64,000 nt of DNA from Podarcis raffonei. Lineage: Eukaryota; Chordata; Lepidosauria; Squamata; Lacertidae. Made by a program: the position numbers and the translations under genes. Shown here one piece after another: positions 54,725-64,000 of the stretch. Below the pieces are notes generated by a model. That model searched no databases and had not been told where the DNA came from. It was given only the letters and a program-made list of their open reading frames with translations. Where the stretch lies: assembly GCF_027172205.1 (NCBI RefSeq), contig NC_070603.1:99547803-99611802 (forward strand), in the 5' to 3' direction. Each line of letters opens with the position of its first letter. The stretch's first letter is position 1.

Positions 54725-56419
54725 TCATGTAAAAACACTAGAATAACTCATCTGGTATTCTGTACTTTGACGGGCAGGTGGGGGGAGATTTGCTTACGTC
54801 GCAAGGAGGATTGGTTTCTAGCCGGCAACATGGGGGCGGGAGAGATGCCTGGCGCATACATGCTCTTGATGATGGGCTTCCCAGAAGCATTAGGTGAGAA
54901 AGCAGCATGCTGTGCCTTTCTATGCTAATTTAGCTATATTTTTGTTTCTCTTTTGTTTTATGTATTCAAAACTATTTTTTAAAACATGCTGTTAATTGTA
55001 CATTGCCTTCAGTTCATGTCCAACAGAAATCCCACTAACACATTTTAAAAATAAATGCTTAAATCTAGCACATGAAAGAATGCCAAAGATGGGATGCCCT
55101 TGCGCATCTGTAGAGTGCTTTGCCCTAGTTCTTGGGTAACTCCATTATTAGCACACCTCCATTTTTAGCAGGAGAGGCTTCCAGGTGCGTGCCAGTATCA
55201 GACAGGCTCCTGATGTGAGAACCTTAAGCACTGACCCTTCCAATGTATTATTGACAACCTAAAGAAACATTCAGAACCAGCACCTTTGGGGAGTGTGGCA
55301 ACGTGGTTCCATTTTTACTTTAAGAGGACGGCTTCAGCCTCTCTTAGCAATTATCAGCAATGCCCAGGCTTCTTTTCGATAATAATACCACATAACACGG
55401 GAATGATAGCAACTCTGATGAGAGAGCTGTAAAAGAAAATAGAACCTCACTTCTGCAAATCGATTCTGCTGGTTTCCAATTTCCCCATTCAGCATTGCTA
55501 TGGGCTGTGAAATTGACCAGCGCTGTATAAAAATGAAAGTGGAGGAAGAATACCTACAACTCCTACCTTGTAGCAAATGACATTCTTGGATATTTGTCCT
55601 TCTCAGCCGGCGGGTCCTGCTTCCCTGAAGCCCTCACTGTTTCCTATCTCCTGCTGCAGAGGCTGGCTGGATTAGTGTGCAAAATGAAGCAATGAAATGG
55701 TGAGTGTTGTCTAATACAGATATGGATAATTTAATCTTGTTTTTCAGAAAGGAAACTTTTTTTCTCACGGTAGATTTCCTTTGTAACGCTTCTGACTTGG
55801 ATGCAAGGGGATGGGGCGGGGAATTATAACCACCAACTTGATTTTTATCTGCACCTCACTCTGTAGGGCCATCTATCATCAGTGGCTAGGGTGGCCTCTT
55901 TACACGGCTGCAAAATAAAAGTGGACAAAGAAGGGCAGAGACTTGCAATGAAAATGCATGAAAATGTTAGAGGAAGGATTCAAATTAAGAAATAAATACT
56001 ATAAACATAAATAAAATGCAGCTTATCATAGCGGGGAAGACTGGCCAGATGACCTGTGTGCTTGTTGAGGCTGCAAATTTTTGATAAGCAGCTTCAAAGG
56101 CTTGACACTCCTTTCTTAACTTCCTTATCCTTAAACTGGGCTTGGACCAGAATGTCCTTAAAATAGAGGCAGTAGAGGGCAGTGGGGCAGTGCAAGTGGG
56201 GCTCTGTTGGCCTCTCGGCTGCCCAACACTGTGGCTGCTGCTGCCTTCTGAGATGGGGAGGGGGAGGCTCAGGGCAGCCAATGGCAGCAAGAGAGCAAGA
56301 TTGCCTCTGCCACCATGCTGTAACGAGCTTCCTATGACATCATGGGTTTCCACCACCCAAATGAATTGGCATTTTACCAATACTTTGCATAAATCAACAA
56401 GGTAAGTATATATTTTAGG
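54725..56419. other. Stretch with no recognised feature
   Basis: A minus-strand open frame of 131 codons (55985-56380) has no family signature. Nothing supported. Confidence 0.4.
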
Positions 56420-56540
56420 ACCAACCTTATTCTCTTAATTGTAATCTGTTTTTAATATTGTGTTTTAAAATTACTGTAACCCGCCCTGGGACCTCATGAT
56501 GGAGGGCGGGTAAGGAATCTAGTAATAAACAAACATGTAC
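56420..56540 (+). mobile_element. L2-type LINE tail fragment
   Basis: attactgtaacccgccctgg, gatggagggcgggtaaggaa, tctagtaataaacaaac. Confidence 0.55.
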
Positions 56541-56672
56541 AAAATAAATAATGTTGGCCGGATAGCAGCTAGCTTATAAGTCTGGGAGGCACTCCACCCT
56601 AATATTGCCTACATGATTAAAATAATGGCATCCGTTTGGTTCACTTTGCAATTAACAGTTCCCTTAGACTAT

Positions 56673-56940
56673 GGTTACCAGACGTCCCCGTTTCCCATGG
56701 AAAGTCCCCGGATTGACAAATCTGTCCCTGGAATGTCCCCGGATTTCATTTAATGTCCCCGGATTTATATTTTAAGTGTTGTAGATTTATTAGTAGGGAA
56801 TGAGAGCAGGCCATGCGGCAGAGGAGATCACAGAAGAGATTGTTTCTTATTTTTTTAAAAAATAACTTTTTAAAATAACTTTTTTTGTCTCTCTTAAAAA
56901 AAAAAGTGTCCCTAGATTCTTTGAAAAACATCTGGTAACC
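56673..56940. mobile_element. DNA element with GGTTACCAGA inverted ends
   Basis: Starts GGTTACCAGACGTCCCCG and ends AACATCTGGTAACC. Inside are several short GTCCCCGGAT-type repeats. No clear target duplication; hAT-like by style. Confidence 0.5.
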
Positions 56941-57949
56941 TCACCTAAGAGAAGTGTCTCTTTATTTCATCTCTATCCTAGGAGGAGGTGGGATCTTTTT
57001 TAGATGGTCAAACAAAACTAACCTTGGCACTGCTTTGATACCCAAGACTTACTGTTACGGTCTCAAGCCAACAATCATGATGATATGGTCAAATGCTTTG
57101 TTTGTTGGTTTGCTGAGCTTGGGATATCTTTACTGCTGGCAGAAGCAGAGAACTATTTCTGCCAAGGAGGTTCTTTCAGTGGTCCTCAGCTGCTGCCTCA
57201 GGAAACATAGCCATGATGTGCTAAATGCTAATATTTACTAGCACCTTACATTTCTGGCACTGTAAGGATCGAGGACAAGCTAAAATTGAATTGGAATCTT
57301 TCCAAGATCATGCCCTGAGGCCAGTCAAGGGAAGTCAGCACAAAGCACATAATTCACTCCCGCATTCATTGAGCCTCTCAGATATCAACAGGTGGAAGAA
57401 CTTGGTTTCAAGAAGTTTATTTCATTACATCGTAAAGAAACTAGAAGGGAAATAAATTATTATTCCTGTTGTTATTTAGGCTTGTTAGCTCCTTGTTCCA
57501 TACAGGTCTCCAAGTGACTTGCAGCATATTTAAAAACATAAGCATAAATAAAATACATTATAAGTGACAGTATACATTTTACAGAGAACGGCTCCAATCC
57601 TGCTCTAGCGCACAGAATGGTGGCCTCAACAGAAGTGTGCATCAAATATTATTTATTTTCAAGATCCAAATTTATTTGTGGATCTTTAAGGCAGACTGTC
57701 GTAACTGGCTCACCAGCTCTGCAGGGTCTAATCATCACAGTGACAGCTGCTTTCCCCAGGAGGTGTTCTGTGACATGGGAGTTCTCACAAACATCACCTC
57801 CACGCAGAACACCACCCTCCCAGCCAGTACAGGACACCACATCACTGCTCATTCTAATAGTGAATGTGGCTGAACTGCAACCTCAATAGCAATATTTGAC
57901 AGATCTCAGCCAGCCCCAAAGCCTGATATGCCTCACCCTTTACGCTGTC
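56941..57949. other. Stretch with no recognised feature
   Basis: One worn LINE tail near 57470-57560 (ctccttgttccatacaggtc). Open frames lack signatures. Confidence 0.4.
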
Positions 57950-58520
57950 AAAAAGAACAGCAGAAGCCTTGAATAATTTGCCATTGTTCAATCTTTCAAA
58001 AGCAGATGAAGTGTGTCATTTACTGCAGCAACGCTATCTTTAGGAGACGTGTCCATTAAGTAGCACTACGGTAATTAAATACACTGATACATAGATTTAA
58101 TTAGCCAGCTTCATATTTAAGGACTCGCTCTGTACAACACTTTGGTGAGGGTGTTGTGTGTGTGTGTGTTTCTTGAAGAATCCTTGAGTTGATGCTGTTC
58201 ATTATTGGCGGTTAACTTGATCAGGGAAAAGCAAAGAAGAGAGATCACTGGGGGGCAGTTGCCCTTGAAAGCAAATTAATCTTTTCACACTGAGCGCAAA
58301 GCATGTCACATCAGAATCGACCAAAGAATGGCAGGGGGTAATTAATGGGGCAGATAGCCAGGTTGCCATTTCTGATTACCACATGCTGCCCACTGGATTT
58401 GATCTCGCTGAGGCAAGCTGTTGGAAACAAGAACCCCTGATGGGCAACAGTGCTGCTAATGTCAAGGAAAAGAAGCCCCGTCCTTAACAGGAGGGGCATT
58501 TTTTATTGGAACCATTTGTT
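57950..58520. other. Low-repeat block, candidate conserved noncoding element
   Basis: No repeat family is visible. The block has several TAATTA/TTAATTA-type homeodomain-like sites (near 58071, 58099, 58276, 58340) in balanced-composition DNA, unlike its flanks. It could be regulatory; this is inference only. Confidence 0.3.
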
Positions 58521-58639
58521 GTTTTGGGAAGACAGCCCACCCCCAACCACACGTTCCAACTCACACTCGCACACATGCGCGTGACCTCAAGATGTGTAAA
58601 TTTTGTTCTCTAAGACCACACCACCACATCTGCGTAACT

Positions 58640-59030
58640 AATACCATTTGCGGTCAAGAGAGCTGGGCATGTTTAGCCTGGAAAAGAGGAAACTGAGAGG
58701 AGATATGATAGCCATTTCCAAATATCCAAAGGGCTGTCACATGGAAGATGGAGCAAGCTTGTTTTCTCCTGCTCCGGAGGGTAGGATTCAAACCAGTTGC
58801 TTCAGTTACAAGAAAGGAGGTTCTGACTGAACACCAGGAAGAACTTTCAGACAGTAGAGAGCTGTTCAGCAGTGGAATGTACTCCCTTGGGAGGTAGTAG
58901 ACTCTCCACTGGAGGTTTTATCAGAGTTTCCATGGCCATCTGTCATGGATGCTTTTGATTCCTGCATTGCAGGGGGTTGGACTAGATGACCCTCGGGGTC
59001 CCTCCCAACTCTACAATTCTATGATTCTAC
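58640..59030 (+). mobile_element. CR1 LINE 3' end, longer copy
   Basis: Broken frames give RELGMFSLEKRKLRGDMIAI, then FRKNFQTVESCSAVECTPLG-like, then ttcctgcattgcagggggtt, ctcccaactctacaattcta and tgattcta. Confidence 0.8.
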
Positions 59031-60024
59031 AGTGAAAGAATAATTTGGTGATTATTTGCAAATATTCCTGCAGAGCAGGGTTGTTTTCCAACCCTTCAGT
59101 GCCATTCCACCCCCACCAAAATAAAAATAAAAAGCAGCATTTTGTGAAGCTAGACACATCATGTTTCAAATACTATGCCTTTATCCAGGGCTGCAGTCCT
59201 CTGCATAGATGGTAATTAGCAATTTGAAAAATCAACTCACTTCGTATGATTCCCCTCTTATCAAAATCCTGGCACATCCCTTTACCTTAAACCCTGTGAG
59301 TAGTTCTTTTTACCAAGGCTCTTGAACTCCTCTTTGGGCAGATTTCTTTCAAATCCTTTTGGGTGGAATCCTTTCATATCCTCTAAGCTCAGGCGTTTTA
59401 TGGAAATGAGCAGTGGGATTTAGCTTTTGTTCCTAGTCAAATAAAGTTTTCCAAATCTAAAATGGCAGGATAAAATGGCCATAAGCCAGTGACATCTGGA
59501 TCATATTTTGCATGTCCTTTTTAAATATTAAGAGGCCAGTGTCGTGCTTTTTGAAAAGAAAAGAAAGACATGATCCAAATTTTATATACATACTCCTGTT
59601 TTCAGCACAGATGCAGGGGGAAAACATTCAGAAAATACCATCAAATAGAAGGACAAGCTTCTTAATGATAATAAACCTTGGTGGCCTTAATCTTTGTTGC
59701 TGGAATCTCCTGCTTCAGCAAGTTCACATTCTCACTGAATTCCAAACAGGTTAAAATATGCCATTTGGCATTCCGTTATATCCTTCTTTCAGACTTCCCA
59801 CGAGCATCCATAAGAACAGGGTGCAAAAATCCTTGGAGCCTTTGGTCTGATGTAGCAGGAATCCTCTTATGTTTTTATAATCTGATTCCAGACTCATGGT
59901 TGGATCCTTGTATTGAATTAGGTGAGACATACTCTTTTGTCTAATGTAATGCACTTCAATGTGTAATGTAATGTTCAATGCAACAGAATTGATTTGGCTG
60001 CATCCCTGCCCCATAAGGCAGGAG
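59031..60024. other. Stretch with no recognised feature
   Basis: No gene or repeat recognised. Confidence 0.4.
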
Positions 60025-61895
60025 AAAAGTCCTGTTGCTCCGCCGTGACCTCCCTGTCAATTTAGATACAGTGACTGAACTGGAGGCCCCTCGACTGACT
60101 TCAGGTCCAGTGTTGGACCATTTCGATCGGATACTCCCTACTGATGTGGATAGATTCCTCCAAGTTGGTAGGCCCACCACCTGCCTCCTTGATCCGTGCC
60201 CGTCTTGGCGGATTAGGGAGTGTCCAGATGTTGCGCGGACCCCCCTGGTTGAAATTATCAATTTGTCCCTTGATACAGGGACATTCCCAGGGGAACTGAA
60301 GGAAGCAGTGGTGTGTCCACTCTTAAAGAAAACTTCATTAGATCCCTTAGACCTATCCAATTACCGCCCAGTTTCAAATCTTCCATACCTGGGTAAGGTA
60401 ATTGAGAGAGCGGTTGCTGAACAGCTTGGTAGATTTCTGGAGGAAACATTGGCATTAGATCCATTTCAGTCCGGTTTCCGTCCTGGTTTTGGGACGGAGA
60501 CGGCTCTGGTTGCCCTAACAGATGATCTCCGTAAACAACTGGATCGAGGCGGGTCAGGACTGCTGATCCTTTTAGATTTGTCAGCAGCCTTTGACATGGT
60601 CGATCATGATCTTCTGGACCACCGCCTTGCAGACGTGGGGATACAGGGCATAGCCCGTAACTGGTTGTGCTCTTTTATCTCTGGTCAGGGACAGAGGGTG
60701 GCACTAGGGAGGGAAATGTCGTTGCGCCACTCCTTGGTGTGTGGAGTGCCGCAGGGCGCAATTCTCTCCCCGATGCTTTTTAACATCTTTATGCGCCCCC
60801 TTGCCCAGATTATCTGGAGCTTTGGGCTGGGCTGTCACCAATATGCTGATGACACTCAGCTCTATCTGCTGATGGATGGCCACACCGACTCGGCCCCGAA
60901 CACACTGACCAGATGCTTGGAAGCTGTGGCTGGATGGTTTCGTGGGAGCCGATTGAAACTAAATCCTTCGAAGACAGAGTTCCTCTGGCTAGGTCGGTAT
61001 GGCATGGGGATGAGGGACCAACTCCCTTCTCTTGCGGGGGCCCAATTAGTGCCATTGCCTTCCGTTAAGAGTTTGGGTGTAATCCTTGATGCCTCCCTTT
61101 CCATGGAGGCGCAAGTTACAGCAACAGCCAAGGCGACATTTTTCCACCTTCGCCGCATCAAGCAGTTGGTCCCTTACCTTTCCCGCCCCGACCTGGCCAC
61201 AGTGATCCATTCGACGGTCATCTCCAGGCTTGACTACTGTAATTCGCTCTACGCGGGGCTGCCCTTGAAGCTGTCCCAGAAACTCCAGCGGGTACAGAAT
61301 GCTGCAGCGAGGCTCCTCATGGGGTCTCTGCCATGGGAGCATATTCACCCAGTGCTTTTCAAGCTGCACTGGCTTCCGGCGGAGTACAGGGTCAGTTTTA
61401 AGGTGCTGCTTTTGACCTTTAAAGCCCTTCATGGCCTAGGACCCTCGTACCTACGTGACCGCCTCTCCTGGTATGCCCCACGGAGAGCCTCAAGGTCCAT
61501 AAATGACAACACCCTAGTGGTCCCAGGCCCTAAGGAAGTTAGATTGGCTTCAACCAGAGCCAGGGCCTTTTCAACTCTGGCTCCGGCCTGGTGGAACGCT
61601 CTGCCTCATGAGACCAGGGCCCTGCAGGACCTGATTTCTTTCCGCAGGGCCTGTAAGACAGAGTTGTTCCGCCTGGCCTTTGGCTTGGAGCCAATTTGAT
61701 TCCCTCCCTCTCTTTCTTTTTTCTTTTCCTTCTCCTCCTGCGATGAGGCTACATTTTAATATTTTAATGTTCCATTATTTTAATGTTGTATTTTATTTTT
61801 GTTTTTAAGTTGTAATCATTCATCTTGTTTTTATTATTGCTTGTAAGCCGCTCTGAGCCCGGCCTTGGCTGGGGAGGGCGGGGTATAAATAAAAA

Positions 61896-61941
<46 letters not shown>

Positions 61942-61945
61942 GTGA
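60025..61945 (+). mobile_element. L2/CR1-group LINE, 5'-truncated, with intact 554-codon reverse transcriptase frame
   Basis: An open frame at 60035-61699 encodes the end of the upstream linker (PTTCLLDPCPS), a full reverse transcriptase (NYRPVSNLPYLGKVIERAV; DPFQSGFRPGFGTETAL; LLILLDLSAAFDMVDHDLL; GVPQGAILSPMLFNIFM; catalytic YADDTQLYL) and the C-terminal region (RVQNAAARLL, LHWLPAEYRVSFKVLLLTFK, LAPAWWNALPHETR). The 3'UTR ends cggccttggctggggagggc, ggggtataaataaaa and (TTA)n at 61898-61941. No break from truncation point to stop, so it is young. The endonuclease half is absent. Confidence 0.93.
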
Positions 61946-61954
61946 TGGACCATA

Positions 61955-62240
61955 CCCACACCATACATTTAAGGCAGTAGACAGTCCCAAAGGATCCTGG
62001 GAAGTATAGTTTCTTAGGGGTGCTGAGAGTTGTTTAGAGTCCCCTATTCTTCTCACGGAGGTACAGTTCCCAGAGTTCCTTAGGAAGAGAGCGTGATTGT
62101 TAAACCTCATGGGTGGGCTAGCCCTGTGTAGTTCTGTGCTGGGAATAGGGATCACCTAACAAATCTCAGCATCCTTAACACACTACAGCTCACATATTTC
62201 CTTGGAGGAAGCCGTGGCTGTTTAAAGTGGTACAATACTG
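61955..62240. mobile_element. hAT-like palindromic MITE, diverged
   Basis: Arms gatcctgggaagtatagttt, ggtacagttcccagagttcc and aacacactacagctcacata form a degraded inverted structure with gtttaaagtggtacaatact at the right end. Same family as the fragment at 20050. Confidence 0.55.
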
Positions 62241-62534
62241 CTGACATGGACGTGGACGTGGTTTGCTTTTTTTAAGGCTCTCCTCATTTCCCAAAGAAGC
62301 AGCCTGACTTGGAAATATATTTGGATTTGGCTGTGTATATGACAACTTTTCTGTCCCCCTGTCTTCAAAGCTGCTTGCAGTCATAAAAAGTAACTTAATA
62401 AAAGCCGTAAGTGCATCAAATAGATGGACTTTTTAAAAATGATGTAACATTCGTAATAAGCTGGCTACATCTAAGAACCATCAACCAGCCCACACAGAGA
62501 ATCAATTAAACATCAAACGCTTGTTTAAAAAGAA
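62241..62534. other. Stretch with no recognised feature
   Basis: Nothing recognised. Confidence 0.35.
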
Positions 62535-62665
62535 CAGTTTCCAAAAGGTTAGCCATGTTAGTCTGTTGCAGCAAAAACAAATATTCATGTGGCACCCTCA
62601 AGACAAGCAGATTTATTATGGCATAAGCTTTCGTGAACCACAGTCCATTTCATCCGGCACATGAA
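62535..62665 (+). repeat. Dispersed sauropsid repeat (GTTAGTCTGTTGCAG type)
   Basis: ttagccatgttagtctgttg, gtggcaccctcaagacaagc, agatttattatggcataagc and tttcgtgaaccacagtccat are the phrase order of a repeat common in turtles, crocodiles and lizards. Family unnamed here. Confidence 0.6.
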
Positions 62666-64000
62666 GTAATCCTGAATGTGCAAGAAGACACACATATGGT
62701 GTTCTGGTGGGTGGGAACACAGAGGAGCAAGTTCAGAAGGAAATGAAGTGCAAAAAAAACAGGCAGCGATGTTAAATAATTACAGTGATCAGTTAGCAAG
62801 GGCCACAGCATTGGTGATGACAAATCCTGGCACTGATACACTAATTAACATGTGCTATTTTTTATTTTTATTTTGTTAAAACTGTAATCTCGATTCAACC
62901 TGCAGGTAACATTACTTAATTGCCCCATAAATGGTAATTCGTTCACTTCCTGCTGGAGTTTCTCCTTGAATTTCAATTTATCGGACAATTGTGGCTTAAA
63001 TAAAATTTTCGCTTTTAATCGTATTCTCTTACATGTGTCATCTTGCCAGTGCCAGGATGCTTGTGCTAGGCTACCTACCACCAACCCTGCCTTGTTTAAT
63101 TGATCACTCTTAACTATTTTGGTTTCCGGTGATCATCATTGTCTGGTTGACATTGATTGAAAGGCTAGGAAGGAATTACAGAGGGAAGTGGAAGTGTGCT
63201 GCACAGATCCATCCATCCCGCCAAGCACTGCCCACTAGTGGATGGGAAGCAGTGAAATAGATTTCGGAAGTATAGAATGAAAAGTGCTTTTACATGGACA
63301 AAAGCGCACACAGAAAAAAATGGAATCTGTGGGACCCACATGCGCGTTAATGCTGCATTACGGACACATCCTAGCTAGGTATGACTGATAAGAAAGTGAA
63401 GGGCACAACAGCACTCCTGCCTTGCTAGCTTCACATGACAAGGTCTGCCCAGGAGATCAGAGACTCACCATCTCCACTGATATTAATTTTAAAAAAAGAG
63501 GGCAAATGGACAAGTCTGACATATAAGCTCACAGCCAATGACCCAGCAAGGTGGATCTGACAAGTGTGAAGAAGTGCAAATCTCATGTTTGGCAATCTTC
63601 CTTTCAAGAAGGATCTCCAAGGAGTGCATTGATGAATTTTTAAAGTGGCACGTTGGTGCTAAGAGGTCAGATGCTGAATCAAGGAATTTCATTTCCATTT
63701 GCTGATGCACTTTGCTGTCAGAGTGGGTGGTGGCTGATCAAGCATGGTTAGAAATTCTCAGTAGTTGCGTTGTGCTGGAATCAAAAATTCATTTCTTATT
63801 TGGCAGATATCCTTCCCACCACATGCCTCTAACAAGACGATCCTACATTCCACTACCACAACCCCTCATCACCCATCATAGGTTGCTATAGTAATTGTAG
63901 CCTTTAGTTGAGTGGCCTGGCCTGCTCCCTTCTCTGCCATTTCCCACCCTTTCCCTTGGATCAAAGGAGAAGATAAGCAGCTTTCATTGTATCACCACCT
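62666..64000. other. Low-repeat right end, candidate conserved noncoding block at 62880-63170
   Basis: No repeat is recognised from about 62870 to the window end. The part at 62880-63170 has the AT-balanced, TTAATT-bearing look of a noncoding conserved element. No exon could be supported. Confidence 0.3.

Noticed and set aside
55985-56380. Minus-strand 131-codon frame ending in a hydrophobic stretch (FMFIVFIS)
   Set aside because: Low-complexity middle, no homology I recognise, no supporting splice sites.

Overview
The window is vertebrate nuclear DNA, almost certainly from a squamate reptile and probably a lacertid-type lizard. The evidence is three BovB (RTE) 3' ends, a young L2/CR1-type LINE with a long open frame, an L1, many tRNA-derived SINEs, and dense families of short hAT-like and Tigger/mariner-like elements, around intron-rich genes with CpG-island promoters. 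The species call is inference from repeat style only.

Two host loci can be supported, both on the minus strand. (1) KBTBD8 (49149 to about 27150) is complete. Four coding exons (49134-49149, 42221-42431, 38451-39565, 31346-31809) join in phase into 601 codons plus stop, followed by a long 3'UTR that is nearly free of repeats and has a poly(A) signal near 27167. The promoter is a CpG island at about 48980-49700 with two ZNF143-type motifs. (2) To the left are two separate first coding exons of a monocarboxylate transporter (SLC16A/MCT) at 7859-8121 and 17254-17505. They have equal coding length, identical intron phase and the same family signature. No further MCT exon lies between them or to their left in the window. 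The simplest reading is one gene with two alternative N-terminal exons and its shared body beyond the left edge. A second CpG island (10740-11540) lies between the two exons and can only serve the left one.

Region by region: 1-7.3 kb holds LINE and SINE debris. 7.3-17.5 kb is the MCT 5' region. 17.5-27.1 kb is intergenic and repeat-rich. 27.1-49.7 kb is KBTBD8, with DNA elements, an L1 remnant and SINEs in its introns. 49.7-52.4 kb is a stack of LINE ends and short DNA elements. 52.4-54.5 kb is a 5'-truncated L1 with clean target-site duplications. 54.5-64 kb has no recognisable gene; it holds a young L2-type LINE (60.0-61.9 kb) and two low-repeat stretches that look like candidate conserved noncoding elements.

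Many DNA elements still show exact target-site duplications, so several nested insertions can be ordered. No tRNA, rRNA, CRISPR or bacterial-type feature was found. The tRNA-like stretches are SINE heads.
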